A stretch of DNA of 7,569 bases from Chloroflexota bacterium (GTDB lineage Bacteria > Chloroflexota > Dehalococcoidia > Lucifugimonadales > Australimonadaceae), in contig JAPOOH010000172.1 of NCBI GenBank assembly GCA_026713505.1, positions 1-7,569 of the forward strand. The letters run 5' to 3'. The notes under the pieces were generated by a model, which was given only the letters and a program-made list of their open reading frames with translations, was not told the DNA's origin and ran no database searches. Positions 1-5,989 of the stretch are shown here, piece by piece; position 1 is the first letter of the stretch; every line of letters begins with the position of its first letter. The translations under genes were made by a program, and so were the position numbers.

Positions 1-621
1 AACTCCATTGACGGAGGCCAGGTGGTGCCCGCACTTGCATTCGGCATACCCGGCAGTTCTCACGGAGGCATCTTCCTGGCCTTTCTGCTGTTGCTCGGCT
101 TCGTACCGGGGCCCAACATGCTGAACGAGAACCTGGACAAGACGATTCTCATCGGAGTTGGGCTGGTAGTGGCCAATGTCATCGGAACCGGAATCGCACT
201 GTACTTCACTCCCCTGCTCGCGAAGATCGCCTATGTGCGTCCGGGCATACTCGTTCCGCTTGTCGTGGTCGTACTCACCCTGGCGGCATTCCAGGCGAAC
301 TTCTCGGTTGGAGACTTCGCGACGATCGGCGTATTCGCGGTCGTCGGGTCACTCATGAAGATCTTCGGGTGGCCTCGTCCCCCGGTGATCATCGCTCTGG
401 TCCTGGGAGAGCAGATCAACAAATACCTGTGGCTCTCCGCACGGTCCTACGGACTGGAGATGTTTGCCCGGCCTCAGACCCTGGCCATCATGGTGCTGGC
501 GATCGCTGCTCTGGTATTCACGCTCCGAATCCAGGCACGCGCCGCCCAGGCAGCAGCGAGGGTTCAGGCAGACGTGGGCGGTAGCCAGCCAACGGCTGCG
601 GTTTCGGGATCGGAAAGCTGA
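1..621 (+). CDS. tctA: Tripartite tricarboxylate transporter large permease subunit, TctA family (5' end missing)
   Basis: This is the C-terminal 206 residues of the large membrane subunit of a TTT secondary transporter, which moves a (tri)carboxylate across the inner membrane using an ion gradient after delivery by TctC. The frame is open from base 1, so the true start lies upstream; the GTG codons at 22 and 25 are internal. The family signature is clear: GIPGSSHGG at residues 15-23 of the visible part, then a hydrophobic helix and the G-x-x-PGPNML segment near residue 40. Several hydrophobic stretches follow (about 50-70, 80-95, 103-117 and 165-180), and the GWPRPPVIIALVLG segment near residues 121-134 is also typical of TctA. 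The last 30 residues are an Ala/Gln-rich polar tail, presumably cytoplasmic. The stop codon at 619-621 lies 12 nt before tctB, so the genes are co-transcribed. The family assignment is firm. The substrate cannot be read from sequence. Confidence 0.93.
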   Translation, partial: NSIDGGQVVPALAFGIPGSSHGGIFLAFLLLLGFVPGPNMLNENLDKTILIGVGLVVANVIGTGIALYFTPLLAKIAYVRPGILVPLVVVVLTLAAFQANFSVGDFATIGVFAVVGSLMKIFGWPRPPVIIALVLGEQINKYLWLSARSYGLEMFARPQTLAIMVLAIAALVFTLRIQARAAQAAARVQADVGGSQPTAAVSGSES

Positions 622-633
622 CGGAGAAGCGTG

Positions 634-1200
634 ATGGCAGCAGAACAGCCAAGCATCGAAGAAGTCGCCAGCCTGGGGAAACGGAAGCGGGACCGCAGGC
701 TCATGGTAGAGAGCTTGATCGTGCTCACGATGCTTGGGGGATTCATATTCATGCTCGTGGAGTCGGTGGACTGGCCTCTCGGCGCGGCCCTCTTCCCTCG
801 CATCTCCGGGGCACTGGGTATCCCTGCTGTACTCGCCTATGCCGCGCAGCGCTTGTTCCAGGAACTGCGCCCGGGAGCGCAGAGCCAGGGACGTCTCCTG
901 GACATCGGATGGGCAGAGTTTGGAGGGGAGAAGAAGGACACCAGAAGCAGGTCGATCACGTTCGTAGCAACTACTGGCGGACTGTGGATAGGGATATGGC
1001 TTGTCGGGTTCCACATAGCCGTACCGGTATACGTGATGTTCATGTTGACCGTGCATGGCAGAGTCCGGTGGTATTGGGCTGCGGCAGCTACAGCCGGTTT
1101 CTACGGCCTCATAATCGGCGTCTACGACGAACTCCTCCACACCTCGTGGAACGACCCTCTGGTTTTTGATCTGGTGAGAAGCTTGCGCCCGGATGTATAG
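634..1200 (+). CDS. tctB: Tripartite tricarboxylate transporter small membrane subunit, TctB family
   Basis: This 188-residue protein is the small membrane partner of TctA in the TTT transporter. A Lys/Arg-rich N-terminus (residues 16-22) is followed by hydrophobic segments at about 26-43, 58-72, 108-140 (long enough for two helices) and 146-165. The WPLGAALFPR segment at residues 47-56, just after the first helix, is the usual TctB landmark. The conserved sequence is poor elsewhere, as is normal for this family, and position between tctA and tctC is strong support. Two starts are possible: GTG at 631 and ATG at 634. The Shine-Dalgarno GGAG at 623-626 lies only 4 nt before the GTG but 7 nt before the ATG, so ATG is chosen. 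The gap to tctC is 36 nt, consistent with one tctABC transcript. Confidence 0.9.
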   Translation: MAAEQPSIEEVASLGKRKRDRRLMVESLIVLTMLGGFIFMLVESVDWPLGAALFPRISGALGIPAVLAYAAQRLFQELRPGAQSQGRLLDIGWAEFGGEKKDTRSRSITFVATTGGLWIGIWLVGFHIAVPVYVMFMLTVHGRVRWYWAAAATAGFYGLIIGVYDELLHTSWNDPLVFDLVRSLRPDV

Positions 1201-1236
1201 AGCCTCCTGAGAGAAGGCAAACAAGAGAGGATTGCG

Positions 1237-2574
1237 ATGAGAAGCAAACGAAGGCTGCAAGGTGCAAACGGGCGGTTCGTTGGAGTACTCAAGCTGATGG
1301 TTGTAGTTGTTCTGGGGTTGGCAATGCTGGCCGGATGCGGCTCCGATGATCCAGCTCCCACGCCGACCACCACAACTCCATCTGGATCTATGGCAGAGCC
1401 AACCCCAACAGCGGCGTCCACGACACCCTCGGAGTCGATGGCAGGGCCAACCCCGACAGCGGCGTCCACGACGCCCTCGGAATCGATGGCGGCCCCAACC
1501 CCTACTCCTGTGACCTCATCGGGAGGAGGAGCAGCTCCCACACCCACGGCGGCTCCTGCGGCAACCGACACCGATCTGTCCGGCGTCTGGGATGGAAAGA
1601 CCATCAGCATCGCAGTCGGGTACTCACCAGGCGGCGGTGCCGATGCCCAGGCCAGGCTCCTCGCCATTCACCTGCCCAGGTTCCTGCCTGGCGACCCGCG
1701 TGTGATAGTCACCAACAAACCCGGCGGCGGCACTGCGCTCAATGCCAGGGACATGCTCCGGCGGCCTACCGATGGGACCTACATCGCCCAATTCGCCCAG
1801 GGGCTGATGGTTGCCGGCGCCATGGGACAGGCTGAGGACTGGTTTGTCTGGGATGCCTACACCTATCTGGGTATGGTGGACGGCGCTCAGGAAGAGAACC
1901 TCTCCCTGATGTGCGGCCGCACCGACAAGATGCAGAACCTCGACGACTTCCTCAATGGAGGGCCCTGGCGGTTGGGAGACATCTCTCCCGACACTACCGG
2001 TGGGAAACAATTGAAGTGGTTCGAACTCACGGACGTTCCCCTCGATATCTTCTTCGGATACGGTGGCTCAGCTGAGACCGCCGCGGCCTTCGACAGGGGT
2101 GAGATGGACGTGACCACGCGCTGCAACGCGACCTACGCGAAGCAGTACTCGGACTGGTTCACCCAGGAGTTGGCTATCCCCCTCTTCGGCTGGGGTAACT
2201 TCGACCCCGACATTCAGGTGCCGAACGATCAGCCTCTGGCCGACGGGATGCGCTCCGGGCGTTGGCCCTGGTTCGGCGATATGCACGAAACACTGTCCAA
2301 CTACATCACTGAGCAACAGTTCGCGGCATTCGATGCGTTCACTGCCCTGGGAGGCACCCACGTTTGGGCCATCCCTCCGGACGTGCCCGAAGAGATCGCG
2401 TCGACGTTGCAGCGGGCCTTCCTCGAAACGGTAAATTCCCAGGGTTTCATAGACGACATGACGAGGCGAGAGCGCGTCGTGGCGCCCTTGAGTGGACTCG
2501 CCACCCAGGAACGCATCCAGACGCTGCAGGACCTGCCTCCGGACGCGAAAGCGATCCTGGAGCAGATGCTTTAG
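1237..2574 (+). CDS. tctC: TctC-family solute-binding lipoprotein of the tripartite tricarboxylate transporter
   Basis: This 445-residue extracytoplasmic binding protein captures the substrate for TctAB. The N-terminus has basic residues (R2-R13), a hydrophobic stretch (about 15-31) and the lipobox LAGC with the lipidated cysteine at residue 34. A low-complexity Thr/Pro/Ala/Ser linker of about 80 residues follows (38-117) and contains a 16-residue tandem repeat. The binding domain begins near W118. It carries the TctC hallmarks of a first strand followed by GYSPGGGADAQAR (128-140) and NKPGGGT (160-166). Typical TctC proteins are about 320-330 residues and often have a cleaved Sec signal; the extra length here is the linker, so the protein is probably tethered to the membrane. 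Two cysteines in the domain (LMCGRT and TTRCNA) are unpaired in any motif I know. The start ATG has GAGAGG 6 nt upstream. It is the last gene of the tct unit, followed by a strong hairpin. Confidence 0.93.
   Translation: MRSKRRLQGANGRFVGVLKLMVVVVLGLAMLAGCGSDDPAPTPTTTTPSGSMAEPTPTAASTTPSESMAGPTPTAASTTPSESMAAPTPTPVTSSGGGAAPTPTAAPAATDTDLSGVWDGKTISIAVGYSPGGGADAQARLLAIHLPRFLPGDPRVIVTNKPGGGTALNARDMLRRPTDGTYIAQFAQGLMVAGAMGQAEDWFVWDAYTYLGMVDGAQEENLSLMCGRTDKMQNLDDFLNGGPWRLGDISPDTTGGKQLKWFELTDVPLDIFFGYGGSAETAAAFDRGEMDVTTRCNATYAKQYSDWFTQELAIPLFGWGNFDPDIQVPNDQPLADGMRSGRWPWFGDMHETLSNYITEQQFAAFDAFTALGGTHVWAIPPDVPEEIASTLQRAFLETVNSQGFIDDMTRRERVVAPLSGLATQERIQTLQDLPPDAKAILEQML
1390..1515 (+). repeat. 48-bp in-frame tandem repeat in the TctC linker
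   Basis: Two full units, 1390-1437 and 1438-1485, differ at 4 of 48 bases. Only one difference changes the residue (Glu to Gly). A third, partial and more diverged unit runs from 1486 to about 1515, and the Thr/Pro stretch before 1390 resembles a worn unit. Each unit encodes 16 residues of the form M-A-x-PTPTAASTTPSES. The period is a multiple of three, so gain or loss of a unit would lengthen or shorten the linker without breaking the frame. Confidence 0.9.
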
Positions 2575-2584
2575 CGCCCGGTCC

Positions 2585-2599
2585 GCCGGGTGCCCCGGC
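2585..2599 (+). terminator. Small hairpin after tctC
   Basis: GCCGGG (2585-2590) and CCCGGC (2594-2599) form a 6-bp G+C-only stem with a 3-nt loop, 11 nt after the tctC stop codon. It stands just before the larger inverted repeat at 2613-2640. It could protect the 3' end or help termination. There is no T-run, and a stem this short is common by chance in G+C-rich DNA. Confidence 0.35.
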
Positions 2600-2612
2600 A
2601 AACCCGCTCGTA

Positions 2613-2640
2613 ATGGGCCCAGGCAAATGCCTGGGCCCAT
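2613..2640 (+). terminator. Perfect 13-bp inverted repeat, probable terminator of the tctABC transcript
   Basis: ATGGGCCCAGGCA (2613-2625) and TGCCTGGGCCCAT (2628-2640) are exact reverse complements separated by two bases. The RNA would form a very stable stem, in practice with a 4-nt AAAT loop. It sits 39 nt after the tctC stop and before the next gene, where a terminator is expected. No T-tract follows, so it is not a textbook intrinsic terminator. It may work as a U-less terminator, or as a 3'-end stabiliser combined with Rho. The near-perfect DNA palindrome could also bind a dimeric protein. Confidence 0.65.
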
Positions 2641-2750
2641 CTGCATCAACCAGGTGAGGACTCGCTTATTCTGCAGCCATCGCCATCGGGTATCCTGCGC
2701 GAGCGGCAGCCGTGACGCTGCAGACACTGCACCTTGGAGACACAGCGCCG

Positions 2751-3728
2751 ATGGCCGAACTCAAACTGACGATGGCGATGACCCGATGGGACCGCGTCGA
2801 ACCGCTCATCAGCGGGGAGGTGCGGGCCGAAGGCATCGACCTCGAGTATGTAGAGCTTCCGCTGCAGGAGATATGGCGCCGCCAACTCCAGGACAGCGAG
2901 TTCGACATCTCCGAAATGTCGATGTCGTTCACGCTTCAGGCTATCCCTTTGGGCTGGGATTACCGTGTGCTGCCTGTGTTCCACAACCGCACTTTCTCCT
3001 ATGTGGGCACCCTGGTCCGCGTCGGTTCTGGCATCCGCCAGGGCCATCCCGAGGACATCAACGGCAAGCGCGTCGGTGTCGTCGACTACCAGATGACAGC
3101 TGCACTCTGGACCCGCGGGATCCTGCACCACGAGTTCGCCGTCGACCCCCGCAACGTAGAGTGGTTCCAGGGAAGACCGGACCCGGCTATCCCGGGACAG
3201 ACCGAGCCATTCAGGCCTCCTGAAGGAATCGTCATGCGGCAGCCGCCCAATGACCTCGAGAGACTGATGGTGAGCGGAGAAATCGACGCGATGTATTCCG
3301 TCCATCCGCCTGTGGCGGGGCCCCTCTCCGACCGCTCGCGGTTCGTCCCGCTGTTTGAGGACGGGCAGGCGGAGGCTCAACGCTACTTCGCGAAGACCCG
3401 CATCTTCCCCGCGCATCACGCCACCATCGTGCGCAAGAGCGTGCTGGACGCACACCCATGGGTCGCGAGAAGCCTGCTGGACGCGTTCACCGAGGCGCAG
3501 CGCATCGTCATGGAGCGGACGCTGCAAGAACCACCATCCGCCCTCGTATTTGCCAGGGAAGCACTGCACCGGCAGCGTGAGGTCTTCGGGGAAGACCCCT
3601 ATGCCTATGGCATGGAGGCGAATGCCGGGGCGATAGACCTCGTCCAGACCTTCGCCCTTGAACAGGGAATGACCCCGCGCAAGCAAGCGTTCGAGGAACT
3701 GTTCGCTCCTGGCATCCTGGACAACTAG
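2751..3728 (+). CDS. 4,5-dihydroxyphthalate decarboxylase-like protein (PBP2 fold), copy A
   Basis: This 325-residue protein resembles the family named after phthalate-pathway 4,5-dihydroxyphthalate decarboxylase, often annotated as ABC transporter substrate-binding protein because both share the type 2 periplasmic-binding fold. Visible landmarks in order are EFDISEMS (residues 50-57), the GKRVGV strand then DYQMTAALWTRG (105-123), VEWFQG (136-141), the IFPAHH segment (218-223) followed by VLDAHPWVARSLLDAF (231-246), and DPYAYGMEAN near 282-291 with EELFAP close to the end. There is no signal peptide or lipobox, which favours a cytoplasmic enzyme over a transporter binding protein. Start choice: ATG 2751 has GGAG at 2736-2739 (11-nt spacing) and opens directly into the first strand. 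An in-frame GTG at 2712 would add 13 residues and lacks a good ribosome site. The real substrate is unknown, since many family members lie outside phthalate pathways. Confidence 0.87.
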   Translation: MAELKLTMAMTRWDRVEPLISGEVRAEGIDLEYVELPLQEIWRRQLQDSEFDISEMSMSFTLQAIPLGWDYRVLPVFHNRTFSYVGTLVRVGSGIRQGHPEDINGKRVGVVDYQMTAALWTRGILHHEFAVDPRNVEWFQGRPDPAIPGQTEPFRPPEGIVMRQPPNDLERLMVSGEIDAMYSVHPPVAGPLSDRSRFVPLFEDGQAEAQRYFAKTRIFPAHHATIVRKSVLDAHPWVARSLLDAFTEAQRIVMERTLQEPPSALVFAREALHRQREVFGEDPYAYGMEANAGAIDLVQTFALEQGMTPRKQAFEELFAPGILDN

Positions 3729-3759
3729 GGATGGTCTGAATGGAACGACAGTGGCCGCA

Positions 3760-3788
3760 TTGCCGCAGGTTTATGCCTACCCTATACT
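3760..3788 (+). promoter_or_regulatory. Candidate sigma70-type promoter for copy B of the decarboxylase-like pair
   Basis: A -35-like TTGCCG (3760-3765, 4 of 6 consensus bases) and a -10-like TATACT (3783-3788, 5 of 6) are separated by exactly 17 nt. Transcription would begin near 3795, giving a leader of about 124 nt before the GTG at 3919. The 190-nt gap between the two paralogues is long for an operon junction, which supports separate transcription of copy B. Confidence 0.5.
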
Positions 3789-3794
3789 TGCCCT

Positions 3795-3918
3795 ACTCTG
3801 GCCGATGAACAGGCTTCCGCCGAAGGCGCGTGCGGAGCATCGGAAGCTTAGCCACCCGAGGACGATCCAGCCGCTTGGAGCTTGAGCGCCACACGTCCTG
3901 CGACGAAGGGAGGTAGCC
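3795..3918 (+). other. Potentially structured 5' leader of copy B
   Basis: Two nested hairpins can be drawn. In the first, CCGATG (3802-3807) pairs with CATCGG (3838-3843) and encloses TCCGC (3816-3820) paired with GCGGA (3832-3836). An overlapping alternative pairs GCTTCCG (3813-3819) with CGGAAGC (3841-3847). In the second, AGGACG (3859-3864) pairs with CGTCCT (3894-3899) and encloses CGCT (3872-3875) paired with AGCG (3885-3888). It ends 8 nt before the GGGAGG ribosome site. I do not recognise a known riboswitch or leader-peptide arrangement. Stems of 5-7 bp also arise by chance in DNA this G+C-rich. Confidence 0.3.
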
Positions 3919-4863
3919 GTGTCCGAGCCGAAGATACGATTCCGATTCCGTGAGCCGACAGTAGATACCAACCTGCCGATCAGCAGCGGCGCGGTGAAGG
4001 TCGAAGGTTTCGAAGTCGAGGTGATGGACACGAACGAAGCCGGACGTTTTGCTGCTGACGCGCGCGACGAGGGCTTCGGCGCACTGGTCCAACGGAAGGT
4101 GCAGGGCGCGCCGGACGTGTGCATCCCCGCCTTTCCCAACCGGAAGTTCCGGCTGTCTTACATCTACGTCAATTCCGCGGCCGGCATCAACAAACCTAAG
4201 GACCTTGAAGGCAGGCGCGTCGGCATCCTGGGGTGGGGCAATACCGCCGGAGTCTGGGCCCGAGGAGCACTCCAGAATTACTACGGCGTGGACCTCACTC
4301 AGCTGCAGTGGTTCTCGGCACGCCCCGACGAAACTTCGACAGCGAAGGGAATCGTCATCGAGAAGCTGGATGGGGACCTCGACTCCATGCTGCTGGATGG
4401 CAGGCTTGACGCTGTTATCGACCCCAACGTGCCGGCTGCCATCACGCAGCGCGACCCGCGAGTACGTCGCCTGTTCCCCGACTACAAGACTGAGGAACAG
4501 AAGTACTACAAGGACACAGGCATCTTCCCCATCAGCCATGCCGTTACGCTGAGCCAGGAATTCGTCGACCAGCATCCTGAATCGCCGGTCGCCCTGCTCG
4601 AGGCCTTCCGCAAGGCCAGGGACCATGCCTTCTACAGCATCATGGGACCGGACCCTCAGTACCTCATCATCTCATGGGTAACCACGGCGGTGGAGGAGCA
4701 AAGGGCGTTGATGGGAGGGGATTACTGGCCGTACAACGTAGAGGACAACCGCCACTCGCTGGAGTCTTTGACGCTGTTCGCGTACCAGCAGGGCCTGACT
4801 CCTTACCAGGTCGACTACATGAGCTTCTTCTCGCCAGAGGCCGCAGCCCTGCCCGGCTACTAG
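3919..4863 (+). CDS. 4,5-dihydroxyphthalate decarboxylase-like protein (PBP2 fold), divergent copy B
   Basis: This 314-residue paralogue of the preceding gene aligns along most of its length. Matching points are KVEGFEVEV near residues 27-35, YIYVNSAAGI (81-90), GRRVGILGW then NTAGVWARGAL (98-118), LQWFSARPDE (129-138), the TGIFPISHAV segment (200-209), the DYWPYNVEDNRHSLE stretch (268-282) and QQGLTP (290-295). It differs at two places. The EFDISEMS element of copy A has no counterpart, the equivalent region reading RDEGFGALVQRK, and copy A's DYQMTAALW becomes GWGNTAGVW. The substrate or the reaction may therefore differ. No signal peptide is present, so a cytoplasmic location is likely. The start GTG at 3919 has a strong GGGAGG (3908-3913) 5 nt upstream. 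It could instead be a binding or sensor protein on the same fold. The family call is firm and the function is open. Confidence 0.85.
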   Translation: MSEPKIRFRFREPTVDTNLPISSGAVKVEGFEVEVMDTNEAGRFAADARDEGFGALVQRKVQGAPDVCIPAFPNRKFRLSYIYVNSAAGINKPKDLEGRRVGILGWGNTAGVWARGALQNYYGVDLTQLQWFSARPDETSTAKGIVIEKLDGDLDSMLLDGRLDAVIDPNVPAAITQRDPRVRRLFPDYKTEEQKYYKDTGIFPISHAVTLSQEFVDQHPESPVALLEAFRKARDHAFYSIMGPDPQYLIISWVTTAVEEQRALMGGDYWPYNVEDNRHSLESLTLFAYQQGLTPYQVDYMSFFSPEAAALPGY

Positions 4864-4870
4864 AGCAATG

Positions 4871-4903
4871 AGGGGCCCGGTCCCGTCGGCACCAGGCCCC
4901 CTT
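4871..4903. terminator. Hairpin between convergent genes, possible bidirectional terminator
   Basis: GGGGCC-C-GGT (4872-4881) pairs with ACC-A-GGCCCC (4891-4900): nine base pairs with one C/A mismatch and a 9-nt loop. It lies in the 63-nt gap between copy B (stop 4861-4863) and the oppositely oriented bicupin (stop 4927-4929), so it could end both transcripts. Neither side has a strong T-run, only short CCTTG-like stretches. Confidence 0.55.
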
Positions 4904-4926
4904 GTCGTCCCTTGGACCTGCAGTGG

Positions 4927-5943
4927 CTACGGAGCCTCTTCATCCTTCATGAAGAATCCGAGCTTCTTCATCGCGGGCCAGTCGTCCACCGAGAAGAGGA
5001 TAGTGTCGTCGCCGTGGGTGTTTTCGTGGTGATGCCAGGTCCACGGAGGTACCCCGAAGATGTCGCCCTCATGCCATTCGAGCTTCTCCCCGTCGATCAC
5101 CGTGCAGCCCTCGCCTTCGAACACGTGGTAGTAGCTCGTGCTGTTATGACGGTGGCTGAGAGTCTTCGCTCCGCGTTCCAGTAGTTGGACCTGCCAGGCC
5201 ATCGTGGGCAGGGTCGGGCCGTTGTCCACGGGACTGGAAAGCATGAGCAGGGTACCCTCGTATGGATCCGCAGGCCCCGCTTCGCGCATCGCTTCCAGCG
5301 CCGCTTCAGTGTCGCTCCACGGATAGTGCATGGGCGGCAGCGGGAAGGGGCGTTCCTCGGAGATCGGCCTGCTGTGGCTGTACAGGTAGCGGGAGTAGTT
5401 TGGCGGCCTGCTGATGTCTTCGTAGAGTTGACCGTCCGGAAGCTTTTCGTTGACGTTGACGTTCGGGTTATAGCCATTGTCGTAGCCGTCTATGAAGATG
5501 ACCGGTTTGGTGCTCCCGTTGAAATGATCGTGGTAGGTCCACGGCGGGCTGATAACGACGTCCCCCCGGTTCATGGGGTACGCCTCGAATTCGCAGACGA
5601 AGAAGGCGCCCGGCGAAGCCTCGAGCACCAGGCGGGTCTCACTGCGCAGGTTCCTGTGCGCCTCGGTCCGTTCACCCGGCATGAGCACCTGTGCATTCAT
5701 GTACACCGGGGCGCGGCGCGCCTCGACGCCGGTCACCGACCGCATCCCGGTCTGCCCGCCGGAGCCGATCTGGGTCATCTCGCCCGAACCCAGGAGGGCG
5801 TTCCGGATACCCTCCCCGCGCCAGTGCGCAGCAGTCTTCCCCGTGCGCGGCGGCGCGACTTCGTCGCGTGCCCAGGAGCCGACCAGATGATGCTCAGCCA
5901 GGAACGCTGTCAGCTCTTCCATCGTGCGAACGCTCATGGTCAT
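4927..5943 (-). CDS. Gentisate 1,2-dioxygenase-like bicupin protein
   Basis: This 338-residue protein has two cupin barrels and resembles gentisate/salicylate/1-hydroxy-2-naphthoate ring-cleaving dioxygenases, which use Fe(II) and O2. N-terminal cupin: YMNAQVLMPGERTEAHRN (residues 81-98), RGDVVISPPWTYHDH (126-140). C-terminal cupin: LSHRHNSTSYYHVFEGEG (262-279), EGDIFGVPPWTWHHHEN (292-308). In classical members the catalytic iron is held by an HxH plus a later His in the N-terminal cupin. Here residue 98 is Asn (codon 5650-5652) where the second His of HxH is expected, leaving H96 and H138/H140. The C-terminal cupin keeps H264, H266 and H304-H306, so the metal may sit there. The start ATG is preceded by AGGGAG (10-nt spacing); a second ATG two codons in is possible. 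It lies 46 nt after the amidohydrolase gene on the same strand, so the two are probably co-transcribed. Gentisate as substrate should not be assumed. Confidence 0.85.
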   Translation of the reverse strand: MTMSVRTMEELTAFLAEHHLVGSWARDEVAPPRTGKTAAHWRGEGIRNALLGSGEMTQIGSGGQTGMRSVTGVEARRAPVYMNAQVLMPGERTEAHRNLRSETRLVLEASPGAFFVCEFEAYPMNRGDVVISPPWTYHDHFNGSTKPVIFIDGYDNGYNPNVNVNEKLPDGQLYEDISRPPNYSRYLYSHSRPISEERPFPLPPMHYPWSDTEAALEAMREAGPADPYEGTLLMLSSPVDNGPTLPTMAWQVQLLERGAKTLSHRHNSTSYYHVFEGEGCTVIDGEKLEWHEGDIFGVPPWTWHHHENTHGDDTILFSVDDWPAMKKLGFFMKDEEAP

Positions 5944-5989
5944 GGCGGCATCACTCCCTGGAATTCTCGTCCCGCCCCGATTCTACGTG

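Noticed and set aside
349..1260. 303-codon minus-strand open frame
   Set aside because: It lies antisense to tctA/tctB. Its translation is rich in Arg, His, Pro, Ser and Cys with no domain pattern, as expected for a shadow frame in G+C-rich coding DNA.
2712..2750. GTG at 2712 as the start of decarboxylase-like copy A
   Set aside because: It has no convincing ribosome site, and the 13 extra residues are unlike the family N-terminus. ATG 2751 has GGAG upstream and begins at the first strand.
2641..2750. A promoter just upstream of copy A (TATCCT at 2691-2696)
   Set aside because: The -10 match is only 4 of 6 and no acceptable -35 lies 16-18 nt upstream, so it is not supportable from sequence alone.
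2068..3223. Open frames across the tctC end and following gap (2068-2727 minus, 2492-3223 plus)
   Set aside because: Both overlap well-supported genes in another frame and run through the hairpin region. Their composition looks like frameshifted G+C-rich sequence.
2646..3686. 346-codon minus-strand open frame
   Set aside because: It is fully antisense to decarboxylase-like copy A, whose plus-strand translation has clear family motifs. The minus translation has no recognisable features.
3793..4626. 277-codon minus-strand open frame
   Set aside because: It is antisense to copy B and its leader, with low-information composition and no family motif.
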